DNA of 64,000 nucleotides from Paenibacillus koleovorans NBRC 103111. Its GTDB lineage: Bacteria > Bacillota > Bacilli > Paenibacillales > NBRC-103111. Positions 50,803 through 60,101 of this stretch are shown one piece after another. Position 1 is the stretch's first letter; each line of letters starts with the position of its first letter. The translations under genes and the position numbers were made by a program. Under the pieces are notes generated by a model. That model saw nothing but the letters and a program-made list of their open reading frames with translations. It was not told where the DNA came from and made no database searches. The DNA lies in NCBI RefSeq assembly GCF_004000845.1, contig NZ_BIMA01000003.1, forward strand, positions 62,001 to 126,000. Reading direction: 5' to 3'.

Positions 50803-51744
50803 TCACCATAAGCTCGTCTCCTTCAGCTTCCGCGCCAAGTAGTTGGAGCAATAGATCAGTATGAAGCTTGTGATGCCGTTAAATAAGCCGATCGCGGTGG
50901 CATAGCTGAAATTCCCTTTGAGTAGCCCGGTCCGATACGTATAAGTTGACAAAATATCCGCCGTACTGTAAGTCATCGGTGTATACAGCAGCAATACTTT
51001 CTCAAAGCCGATCCCGAACAGCGACCCGATGTTCAGAATGAGCAGCACGATGATGACCGGTACGATCCCCGGCAATGAAATCGACCACATCTTCCTCCAG
51101 CGTCCCGCTCCGTCCAGGTCTGCGGATTCATACAGATGCGGATCGATCGTCGTCAGCGCCGCCAAATAAATGATCGCCCCCCACCCTAATCCCTGCCAGA
51201 TGCCGGATGCCACATAGATCGTACGGAAGTATTCCGGTATGGATAAGAAGTAGATCGGCTCTATATGGAATACGCCCAACATTTTATTGACCAGCCCCGT
51301 TGTAGGCGAAAGCATCATGACGATCAGGCTGGCAATGACGACATTGGACAGAAAGTGCGGGAGATAGCTGACTGTCTGAACGACCCGCTTGAACACGCTG
51401 TTGCGAAGCTCATTTAGCAGGAGGGCCAAGACGATCGGCGCGGGGAACCCCCAGATCAAGCTGTAGAAGCCCAGCAGGAACGTATTGCGCAGAAGGGGCC
51501 AGAAGTCCGGATTGCTGAAAAAAATGTTGAAATATTTGAGCCCTACCCACTCGCTCTCCCACAGGCCGCGGAATACATTGTAATCCTTGAACGCCACAAC
51601 TAATCCGAACATAGGCAAATATTCAAACAGCAAATAATAGATCAACGCAGGCGAGAGCAGCAGGATCAGGAACCTGGCGCGATAAATCCGGCTCAGGCTC
51701 TCGTTCTTCGGTATCGCGGCTTTGACTTTAACCGGTGAGGACAT
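50803..51744 (-). CDS. Carbohydrate ABC transporter permease (LplB-type)
   Basis: The 313-aa membrane protein carries the LplB signature YLLFEYLPMFGLVVAFKDYN, the segment VQTVSYLPHFLSNVVIASLI and the EAA loop ESADLDGAGRWRKMWSISLP. AAAGGAG precedes the ATG by 6 nt. It follows the binding-protein gene by 68 bp. It is more like the first locus's LplB in layout than in sequence, so the two systems probably handle different sugars. Confidence 0.9.
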   Translation of the reverse strand: MSSPVKVKAAIPKNESLSRIYRARFLILLLSPALIYYLLFEYLPMFGLVVAFKDYNVFRGLWESEWVGLKYFNIFFSNPDFWPLLRNTFLLGFYSLIWGFPAPIVLALLLNELRNSVFKRVVQTVSYLPHFLSNVVIASLIVMMLSPTTGLVNKMLGVFHIEPIYFLSIPEYFRTIYVASGIWQGLGWGAIIYLAALTTIDPHLYESADLDGAGRWRKMWSISLPGIVPVIIVLLILNIGSLFGIGFEKVLLLYTPMTYSTADILSTYTYRTGLLKGNFSYATAIGLFNGITSFILIYCSNYLARKLKETSLW

Positions 51745-51812
51745 CCCAAACTCCTTTCAGCAGAATGAGGAATGGGAACAGACCTGCTCCCATCCCCATT
51801 ACCGGCTTACAC

Positions 51813-53348
51813 CTATTTTTTGGTCAAAGCAGCCTGTTGCCGTTCATACGCCTGCTGTCTGACTTTGATGACATCATCAATCCCAAGCTTCTTCAATCCG
51901 TTAACGTAATCATCCCATTCGCTGAGCGGGCGGTTGCCCAGGATGAATTTCGTAATATTTTCCTCAAAATATTTGCTGATCGCATCGGACTTGATCGTGA
52001 TCGAATCGGACTCCGCTTTGGTCAGCGCCGGTGCCGGCTTGCTCGGAGACATATACTTCACGGCAATCTCCTGCGCTTCCTTCGACTCCTTCGTCAAGAG
52101 CGACATCCAGGCGTTCTCGTCATACCAGGGGAAGTTCCCCGAAGACTTCAGTCCATAGTCGCGAGTCGCGGTAGCCATGTCTTTGACGGAGTCCACGAAC
52201 TTGTTCTGTCCGTTCACTTTGGTGTAGGTAACGCCTTCCAGTCCCCAGCTCAATGCTTCCTTGCCGGCCTCGGAGTACTGCCAGTCGACCAGCTTCAAGG
52301 CATCCTCCAGCTTCTTGGATGTCGTGGTCACGCCCCAGCCCTCGGAGATGAACGACTGCCTCGCCGACAACCGGCCGCCGGGTCCTTCCGGTGGAATCAT
52401 GCCTGCAAGCGTATAGTCCGGGTTCGTCTTGCGCGCTGCCGTATTGTAAGTGTCGATGTTGTTGAGATAGCCGTATACCATAAACGTTTTGTTGGTGGTC
52501 ACCAATTCGTTCCGCTGCTTCTCGTCCAAGGAGAGGAAATCGATAGGAATCAGCTTTTCTTTATACAGCTTGCTTACCCACGTGATCATATCGCGGAAGT
52601 TGTTTTCCATCGGACCGTAAGACATGGCCTTCAGCTTGTTGTTGTAGTAAAAGCCCACCCCGGTTCCCCACGGCTCGGTAAGCGAATACAGCACATCATT
52701 CAGCTTCTGGAACGTAACCGGATAACTGTCGGGATACAGCTCCTTCAGCTTCTTCAGCACATTGTAGAATTCGTCGTAATTTTTGGGCTGCTCCAGCTTA
52801 TGCTTGTCGAAAATATCCTTGCGGTACATGAACAAGGAGCTTACCGCCGCATAAGCGCCTTTCGTCGGAGGGATATACAGCTTCCCGGTAGCGGACAGCA
52901 TCCCTGCGGTTTCGTTAGGGTTGTTCTGGATAAACTTTGCTAGATTCGGCATTTTGTCCAGGTGGTCCAGCAGATTGACCAAAGCACCCTCGTCCCCATA
53001 CTTATGAATCATATCGGTGCCGGACATCCACATCAGATCCGGCAAATCGCGCGAGGCGATTACGAGCGGAATCGTTTCCCACCAGTTGCCTTGATACCCC
53101 GAGACCTGAATTTTGACGTTGGCCTTCTTCTCATAAACATTCCAGATCAGCCAGTCTTCCTTGAACGGTGTCGAGGGGTGATTCTGCACCTTTGCCGTCA
53201 ATGTGAGCGGCAGTTTGGCCGTAGCCGCTGCTGAAGGATGGGTCCCCGGACTTGCACTTGAGCTTCCGCTCGACCCCCCGCTCGAACAAGCGGTCACTAG
53301 AGCTGCGACCACCGCGACGGCCGTCAACACTATGCCTGCCTTTTTCAT
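51813..53348 (-). CDS. Extracellular solute-binding lipoprotein (LplA-type)
   Basis: The 511-aa protein has a lipoprotein signal (KKAGIVLTAVAVVAALVTAC) with cysteine at about 21, a Ser/Gly tether, and a family 1 binding fold (EDWLIWNVYEKKANVKIQVS; VIASRDLPDLMWMSGTDM; EDALKLVDWQYSEAGKEAL). GGGAGG 8 nt upstream favours ATG 53348 over 53369. It delivers an oligosaccharide to the permeases coded next and lies 168 bp after the AraC-type response regulator, which probably switches it on. Confidence 0.9.
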   Translation of the reverse strand: MKKAGIVLTAVAVVAALVTACSSGGSSGSSSASPGTHPSAAATAKLPLTLTAKVQNHPSTPFKEDWLIWNVYEKKANVKIQVSGYQGNWWETIPLVIASRDLPDLMWMSGTDMIHKYGDEGALVNLLDHLDKMPNLAKFIQNNPNETAGMLSATGKLYIPPTKGAYAAVSSLFMYRKDIFDKHKLEQPKNYDEFYNVLKKLKELYPDSYPVTFQKLNDVLYSLTEPWGTGVGFYYNNKLKAMSYGPMENNFRDMITWVSKLYKEKLIPIDFLSLDEKQRNELVTTNKTFMVYGYLNNIDTYNTAARKTNPDYTLAGMIPPEGPGGRLSARQSFISEGWGVTTTSKKLEDALKLVDWQYSEAGKEALSWGLEGVTYTKVNGQNKFVDSVKDMATATRDYGLKSSGNFPWYDENAWMSLLTKESKEAQEIAVKYMSPSKPAPALTKAESDSITIKSDAISKYFEENITKFILGNRPLSEWDDYVNGLKKLGIDDVIKVRQQAYERQQAALTKK

Positions 53349-53516
53349 TTTGGATGCCTCCCTTTTCATGTAGAAGAAATCTCTTCTCCACTCAAGGGTA
53401 CAATGAGGAGCCGGATGACTCTATCGACCGATTTGTACATTGCCATGCCTCCGTGTACAAGTTTCGAAGACTGTCTAGCTGGCACCTTGACCGGATTTGA
53501 CTCTACATACCAATTG

Positions 53517-55202
53517 TTACTTCTTCACTCCAAAAACATGATCCCGGTACTCCTGAGGCGTCATGCTCATATGGGTGCGGAAAAACCGAGCAAACGCCGT
53601 CCCGGATAAAAACCCGACCGCTTCCGCAATTTCTTGGATTTTCAAGCTCGTGCCCAGCATTTCTTTGGCCGCCTTGATGCGAACCTCGGCCATATAGTCG
53701 GTCAAGCTTTTCCCTGTACACATTTTATAGAGCCGGGATAAGTAGTTGGGATTCAGATGGACAAATTCGCCTATGCTCGTTAAGGATAAATCGCCGCTCA
53801 AATTCCTCCCGATATAAGCATGGATTTCGCTGACGATCTGCTTCGTATGGTCCTGCTGCTCGCTCGACTTGAACGCGAACCAAGCCGTGAACAGGCGGTG
53901 GAAGTAGGCTTCATATTCCTGCCATGCCTCGAGCGGGTTGAAGCTCAACAGCTTGTGGCCCTCGAAGCGCTCCAAGGACGCGAAATCGGTGTTCCATCGG
54001 TTCGTGCAGGAGAGGAGCAAGAAGGACAGCAGGTGAAAGATCTCCATTCGCTGAGCAGCTGTTGCTGTAGCGGAAGTCCCTTCCTCCGCTCTCAGCCCAT
54101 TCATCAACTCGTTGAAGATCGTCATGAACTCCTCGCGTCGTCCCAGCTTTAACAGCTCGCTTAACGGATAGTAGTCCACATGAGGCAAGCGATTGTTCGG
54201 AACGGAAGCTCTGGCGACTGGTTGCCGGTGCTCCTGACGCATGTTGTCCAACTGCTCATCCGTGGTCAATATTTCCTTGTTCAAGCCGATCCCCTGATGG
54301 AACAGCAGATCCAGTCGGTGAAACGTAGGAGCGATCGCCTCCCAGGAAACCGCGCCGGTATGGACAATCACCGACACCTGCAGCTTAAGCAGTTCCCGGC
54401 ACGTATGCTGCACGGTCTCCATCGTGCCGTAGATGAAGCGGAAGTAGCGTTGCCAGCCTTTCTCCGAGAATCGCTCGACCTTATGTGGCTGCAGAAACCA
54501 GACGACACTGTCCTTGTCATAGGAGATAGAGTTCAACACGACGGACCCGCTCAAATATTCTTCCAAAATATTGCGTAAGGCAAAATGCAGCAAATTGCGA
54601 TTCGAGAAGGTCATGGCTTCCTTCCAACCGTCCATTCGCGTAATCATCATGTAGACGGGTGAATCCGGGTCAAACCTCATCTCCATCTCCGCAAATTGCT
54701 TACGCCGCTGCTCTGCCGTGATCGTGTTGTTCGCAAGCATGCTCATGAGCAGCTCTCTCTGCATGGACGGTTTGGCTGCTTGGAATTGGGCCTCCGATCG
54801 CTGTACAAGGTCGTTCCTCTTCCATTCCTCCCGCAGCTCGCGAGCCGCTCGCTCCACCGCTTCAATAATGACGGCGTCCCCTTCGGTTTTCAGGAGATAG
54901 CCCGCCCCTCCCATGGAGATCGCTTCCTTCACATATTGGAAATCCTGATAGCTCGTCAGGAAGATCACTTTACTGCGCGGCCATTGACTGCGAATTTCCT
55001 TCAACAGCTCCAGCCCGCTCATGCCCGGCATCATAATGTCGGAGAGGATGATATCAATCTTATGGCTGTTCATAATCCCGATCGCTTCGTAGGGCGAATA
55101 AGCCTTGAACACCTCCAGCTCCAGATGCTCCAGTTCCATGAACATATCCGCCAAGTCATCCGTAATAATCGGCATATCGTCGACAATCAGCAACCTCTGC
55201 AC
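53517..55202 (-). CDS. YesN-like AraC-type response regulator
   Basis: The 561-aa protein has a receiver domain (LLIVDDMPIITDDLADMFME; phosphoacceptor D in HKIDIILSDIMMPGMSG; K in GYLLKTEGD), a long central helical region (about 140-440) and a C-terminal AraC HTH (LSLTSIGEFVHLNPNYLSRL; AEAVGFLSGTAFARFFRTHM). GTG 55202 follows GGAGGAG, 2 bp after the kinase stop. It should be phosphorylated by the kinase and activate the binding-protein/permease/GH42-like genes downstream. Confidence 0.9.
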   Translation of the reverse strand: MQRLLIVDDMPIITDDLADMFMELEHLELEVFKAYSPYEAIGIMNSHKIDIILSDIMMPGMSGLELLKEIRSQWPRSKVIFLTSYQDFQYVKEAISMGGAGYLLKTEGDAVIIEAVERAARELREEWKRNDLVQRSEAQFQAAKPSMQRELLMSMLANNTITAEQRRKQFAEMEMRFDPDSPVYMMITRMDGWKEAMTFSNRNLLHFALRNILEEYLSGSVVLNSISYDKDSVVWFLQPHKVERFSEKGWQRYFRFIYGTMETVQHTCRELLKLQVSVIVHTGAVSWEAIAPTFHRLDLLFHQGIGLNKEILTTDEQLDNMRQEHRQPVARASVPNNRLPHVDYYPLSELLKLGRREEFMTIFNELMNGLRAEEGTSATATAAQRMEIFHLLSFLLLSCTNRWNTDFASLERFEGHKLLSFNPLEAWQEYEAYFHRLFTAWFAFKSSEQQDHTKQIVSEIHAYIGRNLSGDLSLTSIGEFVHLNPNYLSRLYKMCTGKSLTDYMAEVRIKAAKEMLGTSLKIQEIAEAVGFLSGTAFARFFRTHMSMTPQEYRDHVFGVKK

Positions 55203-55204
55203 GG

Positions 55205-56914
55205 CTACTCCTCCATCCTTAGCTTCAGTTCGATCTTGACCCCTCCCATCGTGCTGGCGGATATGGAGATGCCGCTGTCCCCGCCCCTGTACAATCGGAC
55301 CCTGCGGTGTACGTTGACCAAGCCGCTGCTGTCCCCGTCATCCGCATCCAGCCGCGCCTTCAGTTGCTCCAGCTCCTCCGCGCCGATCCCCTGTCCGGTA
55401 TCCTCGACGACCAGACGAATCTCGCCCCTGCCCGTCTCGATTCGAACGGCGATTTCGCCATTCGAATATTTCTCGTTGAAGCCGTGCTTGTATGCGTTCT
55501 CAATCAAAGGCTGCAGGATTAATCGAGGCACAAGCACTTTCCAGTACGCTCGGGGAAGAGGCGCGAAAGCGATCTGCAATCGAGGGTGGCATATCGCCTG
55601 AATGTCTGCATACGTACGGGCATGCTCCAGCTCCCGCTCCAGCTCGATCAGATCCTCATGATCCCGCGTAATGAACTGAAAGTACTGGCCGAGGAACTGG
55701 GCAAATTGCGTCGCCTTGTCGTTGTCCCCCCTGCGCACCAGTCGGGATAATACGAAGAAGCTGTTGTACAGAAAATGGGGGTTGATCTGCGCCTGCAGAC
55801 GTTTCAGCTCGGACCTCTGATTGCGAATCTCCAGCTCATATACGTTGTGAATCGTTTCCTTGAGCCGGCCCAGCATAATCGTAAATCGGGTATAGATGTA
55901 CCCGAACTCGTCGTCGTTTATGGCGCGAATCGAAACATCCATCCTTCCCTTCTCCACTTCTCGAAATGCCTTGGTCAGTATTTGGAGCGGATTATGAACC
56001 GTTCGATAGATCCAGATGGAAATGAACACGATAATCCCCAGCGCCAAAACCGACATGATCTGGAAATTCAGCCGGTATCGCTTCAGCGAGTTGAAAATGA
56101 TGTCCGTCGGCGCGTAGGTCAGCATCGATGTACCCAGTACGGAGGAGTAGCTGTAGGAGACGAAATAGTCCCGCTTGTCCAGCGTAATATAGGGATTGTT
56201 GTCCAACGGGCCCCCGTTCTGCACGTTCTGCTTGAGCAGGTCCACTAGCTTCGCTCCTATAGCGTGAGTGCCGGAGCTGGTCACACTCCATCCCATCTCC
56301 GGGTCGAACCAGATCGCCCCGCCTTCCTCATACCCTACGACGTTGTTCAGCACCTCTCGGATCGACGGCTCATCCAATTGGGCGGCCAGGACCACCACTC
56401 CCCTCCGCTCGTCGATTCCGTTGTTCAGATAAGGGACGGTCATGTAGAGGCCGTTTCGCCAGTTCACGAACCCGCGCGTCGGCGCCAGGCCGAATGTCGG
56501 CAAGTCCTCCTCACTGATCCTGGAGAATTCGTTGTACGTGACCTTGCTGCCCATAGTCGGGAGAATCGCTTGTGCCTTCCGGATATAATGGCTCGCATTC
56601 TGCATCTCGATGACGATATTCTGAATGTTCATCTTCAGCTGCAGCTCTTCCGCACTGCCGCTGGCTTCCGAACCGGTCATCAGCAGCGCGATCTTGATCG
56701 TGTTCTTGTTGAGCAGCATGCTGATTTGCTGGAGCTCCGTCTCGAGCAGCTTGTGGAACATACGCGACGACTCTTGCAGGTTCTGGGTCATTTCCTTCTT
56801 GTTCGTATTTGCGCTGGTTTCATTCAACACGAAGTTGAGGGCATACAGGGGGATGATGATAATCAGCAAGCTGACGATCAACCGGCCAAGTATCGAAAAT
56901 CGTCTCATCCGCAT
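55205..56914 (-). CDS. YesM-like sensor histidine kinase
   Basis: The kinase (about 569 aa) has a transmembrane helix (LGRLIVSLLIIIIPLYALNF), an extracellular sensor (about 40-280), a second helix (IMSVLALGIIVFISIWIYRT), a HAMP domain, a His_kinase region (LQAQINPHFLYNSFFVLSRL) and an HATPase domain (LILQPLIENAYKHGF; VVEDTGQGIGAEEL). It detects an extracellular sugar, perhaps through the nearby binding protein, and signals to the regulator coded next. I prefer ATG 56914 because GGGAGG lies about 13 nt upstream; the frame is open to 56965. Confidence 0.9.
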   Translation of the reverse strand: MRMRRFSILGRLIVSLLIIIIPLYALNFVLNETSANTNKKEMTQNLQESSRMFHKLLETELQQISMLLNKNTIKIALLMTGSEASGSAEELQLKMNIQNIVIEMQNASHYIRKAQAILPTMGSKVTYNEFSRISEEDLPTFGLAPTRGFVNWRNGLYMTVPYLNNGIDERRGVVVLAAQLDEPSIREVLNNVVGYEEGGAIWFDPEMGWSVTSSGTHAIGAKLVDLLKQNVQNGGPLDNNPYITLDKRDYFVSYSYSSVLGTSMLTYAPTDIIFNSLKRYRLNFQIMSVLALGIIVFISIWIYRTVHNPLQILTKAFREVEKGRMDVSIRAINDDEFGYIYTRFTIMLGRLKETIHNVYELEIRNQRSELKRLQAQINPHFLYNSFFVLSRLVRRGDNDKATQFAQFLGQYFQFITRDHEDLIELERELEHARTYADIQAICHPRLQIAFAPLPRAYWKVLVPRLILQPLIENAYKHGFNEKYSNGEIAVRIETGRGEIRLVVEDTGQGIGAEELEQLKARLDADDGDSSGLVNVHRRVRLYRGGDSGISISASTMGGVKIELKLRMEE

Positions 56915-57169
56915 GGCAAACCGGCTTCCTCCCTTCGACGCTCCTATGCCGGGGATCTCTTTCATTATACAAACGCGCCTTCGAAGCTCCTACCTACCAA
57001 TCTACAGATGGATCGACCGATCTAAACTTTTTTAGTTAGGGTGGGGAGCGAGGGGAACGATTGGCCGGAGCAACAAGGTAACTTAGAAAATGGAGTGATG
57101 GCGTTCTCTACGCTGGGAAGTCTCTTCAAAAAAAGAAACCTTGAAAGGCACGAAGCCAGTCAAGGTTTG

Positions 57170-57540
57170 ATCTAAATTCTATTCGACCTCCGTATTCAAT
57201 AAGACTTCCATGAGATCAATATCAACTTCATTTCCATGGAACTGGACGCCAATCCGATTCATGACCTTATAGAGCAGTTGCGGGGTGATCTTCATAAGCT
57301 GTTGAGCGAAAAGCTGAAGGGCTGGAGAGAGCAATTTTGAACGGGCTGGCTTTGCTCAATAGCTACCACTCCTATTTTGCCTGGTTACGGTTGGAATGGA
57401 AGGAAGGCCTGACCCAAGCGCGGCAACTGTCGTACGAAGGTGTAGGCAGGCTGATGCCTGCGGAAAAATTGGCGCAAATAATTGGCAGGCTAGTAACGAC
57501 ACAGCGGCAGCTTCGCGTGCTTTGACGTGATGTTCTCGAC
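57170..57540. other. Small unassigned gene fragments
   Basis: On the minus strand (about 57180-57350) one frame reads LFAQQLMKITPQLLYKVMNR, then IGVQFHGNEVDIDLMEVLLN and a stop; it has an ordered, protein-like composition but no start. On the plus strand (57337-57525) a 62-codon frame reads YFAWLRLEWKEGLTQARQLS and ends ATTQRQL-like. I recognise neither. They look like debris of one or two genes. The rest of 56966-57650 contains only a terminator-like hairpin. Confidence 0.3.
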
Positions 57541-57572
57541 ATCGATGTTTCCGAAGAACCCGTTCAGGATCG

Positions 57573-57630
57573 AAAAAAAGGCTGCCCCCTCACTAAGTCG
57601 ATTGGACTTTAAGTGGACGGCAGCCTCTTT
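57573..57630. terminator. Terminator-like hairpin, repeat D copy 2
   Basis: AGGCTGCC (57580-57587) pairs with GGCAGCCT (57619-57626), followed by CTTTTAA on one side and A7 on the other. The loop AGTCGATTGGACTTTAAGTGG nearly repeats that at 44867-44920, differing mainly by C/T and A/G changes. Confidence 0.7.
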
Positions 57631-57652
57631 TAATTACTCCAAAATGTTAAAC

Positions 57653-58153
57653 CTATGATTTCTTATTAACGGAAGATGCTATTACCTGATAATAATTTTT
57701 TCCGTCTATTTGCACTTTACTACCTATTACGACAGCTTCATCTGCTGTAAACATTATACAATTAGGATCTTTTGGAGCTTTTTCAATAGTAAATTGTAAT
57801 TTGCTTGGTTGCTCAGGATCATAAGGTACTTTTTCTTCATGTACAATTTTGTTATCTAATAAAAACAGCATCCCACTCATTAAATCAGTTTTTCCTTTAT
57901 ATTCAACTCCTGCAGTTTTACTAATTTCAGCACTAGAGCTACCTACTTGAAAAATAATTATCTTATCCCATTTAAAATCAATAATATCTTTTAATGTAAT
58001 TTGGCAAGCGCTATTCACACATTTACTATTAATATCATTAATAACTTTCTCCCTAACATCTGCGCTAGTGGTACACCCCGCAATAAAGAAAACTAACGAT
58101 AGCAACATAAATGCCTTGCATAAGTGACGAATATGTATTTTCAAAGCGCTCAT
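57653..58153 (-). CDS. Small lipoprotein, possible immunity protein
   Basis: The 166-aa protein has a signal peptide (FMLLSLVFFIAGC) with a lipobox cysteine near residue 27. The rest is soluble, with two cysteines (SKCVNSACQITLKD) and VGSSSAEISKTAGVEYKGKT. I do not recognise the family. Its ATG overlaps the stop of the DUF6973 frame by one base (TAATG), so the two were translated together. In polymorphic toxin loci the gene just after the toxin usually codes its immunity protein, so a protective role is inferred. The gene is AT-rich compared with its neighbours. Confidence 0.7.
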   Translation of the reverse strand: MSALKIHIRHLCKAFMLLSLVFFIAGCTTSADVREKVINDINSKCVNSACQITLKDIIDFKWDKIIIFQVGSSSAEISKTAGVEYKGKTDLMSGMLFLLDNKIVHEEKVPYDPEQPSKLQFTIEKAPKDPNCIMFTADEAVVIGSKVQIDGKNYYQVIASSVNKKS

Positions 58154-58685
58154 TATTCATATTGCCTCCTTTGTTCTTCAGTAAATCCATCATACTGTTC
58201 CCGAGTTAGCGCTTGTTGAACTATTTTAAATGTTCCGTCTGACTGTTCACTCGCAACCCAAAGTCCAGAATCACGGAAATAATTTAGAACATAGATAGCA
58301 ATTGCCCTCTTTGAATTCGGAGTAACACATAGCCCCAAAAATCTACCAATTCTATTATTCAATAAATCGATTGCTTCATCTGCACCAGATAATGAATTAA
58401 AAGTAACACCGCTTAAGTCGTTTATTTTATCTAATGCATTAGGGTTTTCCTCATGAGCATTTCCCACTTGTGTTGCGATATCACTCCCTAATTCCGCAGT
58501 AATAATTGTTTGCCAGAGTGCATGTCTATAAGCGTTAACTTGTAAACCTTCATGTGCAGAATTCTCAACTAATCCAAGATCATTTGTTGAAAACCTTACA
58601 GCGTCGTTTGAAATATCAGTCTTACCTTTCCCAGGGTCTACATTTCCAATTCGTTTGGCAGCTACAGGATGCCTAACTACAAATA
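58153..58685 (-). pseudogene. DUF6973 toxin-like domain without a start
   Basis: The frame reads VVRHPVAAKRIGNVDPGKGK, then NDAVRFSTNDLGLVENSAHE, LQVNAYRHALWQTIITAELG and GNAHEENPNALDKINDLSG, a good match to DUF6973 domains found at the C-terminus of large Bacillota toxins. There is no ATG, GTG or TTG from the upstream TAG (about 58731) until GTG 58467, which is in the middle of the domain. It is therefore an orphan cassette that lost its carrier protein. A carrier could rescue it by recombination; that is inference. Confidence 0.75.
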
Positions 58686-58739
58686 AAATTGTCCTTGTTT
58701 TGGAGCTATTATAGTTCTAACGGTTGTATATAAGAATTA

Positions 58740-59225
58740 TTATTGGAGAGAGAGAATGTCTATTAATTTTTGATTTTCTACTTGGATTGCAAAATCTAGT
58801 GGAGACCTACCCGCCTTATTTTTGGATGTTACATCTGGGTTTTTAGTCATAAACAATTCTACCATCTCATAATATTTTCCTTTACAATTAAAGACCGCAG
58901 TCCAAAGTGCGTTATTACCAAATTTATCGCGAATATTGATATCTCCTCCAGCATTTAGAATTTCTTTAGCTATTGTTATACTAGGAAAATTACTGATATA
59001 ATGTAACGCTGTTTGACCATCTAGATTAGTCAAATTAACATTAATATTGTTTTCAATGAGATACATAGCGATTTCAAAGTTTCTTCCAGCAATAGCATGA
59101 TGAAGCAACCCTGAACCAATATCACTTTTTGTATTGATTTCATCTAAGTTGAAATCACTTTTAAATTGATCCAAATCGCCATGCTGTGCTTTTGTAAAGA
59201 TAGTAGCCTTTTCTGAAACGCTCAT
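58740..59225 (-). CDS. Ankyrin-repeat protein, probable immunity protein
   Basis: The 161-aa protein has about four ankyrin repeats: SGLLHHAIAGRNFEIAMYLI, DGQTALHYISNFPSITIAKE, FGNNALWTAVFNCKGKYYEM and KAGRSPLDFAIQVENQKLID. TTGGAGG precedes ATG 59225 well. It starts 17 bp after the stop of the GH-E nuclease remnant, the usual place for an immunity gene, and ankyrin proteins are a known immunity type. It is intact although its toxin is frameshifted. AT-rich. Confidence 0.8.
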   Translation of the reverse strand: MSVSEKATIFTKAQHGDLDQFKSDFNLDEINTKSDIGSGLLHHAIAGRNFEIAMYLIENNINVNLTNLDGQTALHYISNFPSITIAKEILNAGGDINIRDKFGNNALWTAVFNCKGKYYEMVELFMTKNPDVTSKNKAGRSPLDFAIQVENQKLIDILSLQ

Positions 59226-59241
59226 TGTTTAACCTCCAAGA

Positions 59242-59566
59242 CTATTTATATTTGTGGCTTCTGTTTCCTGATACCGATTCAGGTCGATAATTTTTCGGAT
59301 TCCAATACTCACTAATAAAAGTATTGTAATCAATTTCGCCATTCATATATTTTTTATGCCATTCACTGTGTTTTATACTCAGGAACATGCCCCATATCCC
59401 ACTGTCCAGCCCTTAATTTCGTAGGGTCCCAGAAAAGTTCTTCACCTGCGTTAGGGTCATATACTTTCCCGTTGGCATCTTTCGCATTTTGCCATACCTC
59501 ATCTACTTGTCCTGTTCCGTATTTAGGTCTATTACTCGAGTTAGAATATGGTTTTCCTCCGCTAGC
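59242..59566 (-). pseudogene. GH-E family nuclease toxin domain, frameshifted and truncated
   Basis: One frame reads GGKPYSNSSNRPKYGTGQVD, EVWQNAKDANGKVYDPNAGE and WDPTKLRAGQWDMGHVPEYK, then stops. Skipping one base in the A4 run at 59371-59374 restores the tail HSEWHKKYMNGEIDYNTF, EYWNPKNYRPESVSGNRSHK and YK, the conserved end of GH-E (HNH/endonuclease VII-like) toxin domains, including the WDMGH and NRSHKYx motifs. The N-terminal carrier is missing: upstream sequence beyond about 59566 belongs to a recombinase remnant on the other strand. The toxin is inactive as read. Confidence 0.8.
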
Positions 59567-59865
59567 AGGCAAGGCCATGACACGAAGCGCCGTCAGAGGA
59601 AATGTGATTACTTTTGCCGCACTTACAAAAACCAATCCAAGGAGGCTTGTACGAAGCATACGATGGAACACAACCATTTGGAACAAGCGGTATTGTATGC
59701 GATCAAGCAACAGGTACACATTGCGGTTTCCCTTTCAGAAGCTTTCACGGATTAACAAGGCTCCGCCCCAAAAAAGCCAGTCGATTCATCTGAATGAATT
59801 GATGGCCGCAAAGGAAAAAGAACTGTTCAAGATTTCACGTCCTTGTAGTCTATATATAATATACA
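59565..59865 (+). pseudogene. C-terminal fragment of a large serine recombinase
   Basis: Plus-strand frames read GKAMTRSAVRGN, then (frame change) DYFCRTYKNQSKEACTKHTM and EHNHLEQAVLYAIKQQVHIA, then (frame change) RINKAPPQKSQSIHLNELMA and AAKEKELFKIS. This is the zinc-ribbon and start of the coiled-coil of large serine recombinases, with CxxxxNQSKEACTKH as the cysteine/histidine part. At least two frameshifts and loss of both ends make it a remnant. It abuts the truncated 5' side of the GH-E toxin. Confidence 0.75.
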
Positions 59866-59973
59866 TTTCCAGAAACAAGGCCTGGGGTTATTACCTAGTA
59901 CAAATGTAAAATGGGCAGAGGCAGAAGGCAAACATGCCAAATGTATCCCGTGAACGAAACCATAAATACATAG

Positions 59974-60008
59974 AAAAAAGCCTTCCCCAAGGACCCAAGG
60001 ACAGGCCT
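59974..60008 (-). terminator. Probable terminator of the des operon
   Basis: On the minus strand AGGCCTGTCC pairs with GGGGAAGGCTT (one mismatch, wobbles), followed by TTTTTT. It lies about 95 bp after the desR stop. The gap 59866-60101 has no other feature. Confidence 0.55.
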
Positions 60009-60101
60009 CCCTTTATGCCTCCAACTTAATGAACCCCTACCACCTTGCAAAACTCCATATCCGCCTTCGCCGCGCGTTCAGCGAGCCGGCGCCGACACCC
60101 C

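Noticed and set aside
55500-56900. Plus-strand frames opposite the YesM-like kinase
   Set aside because: They are antisense shadows lacking ribosome binding sites; kinase motifs occupy the minus frame continuously.
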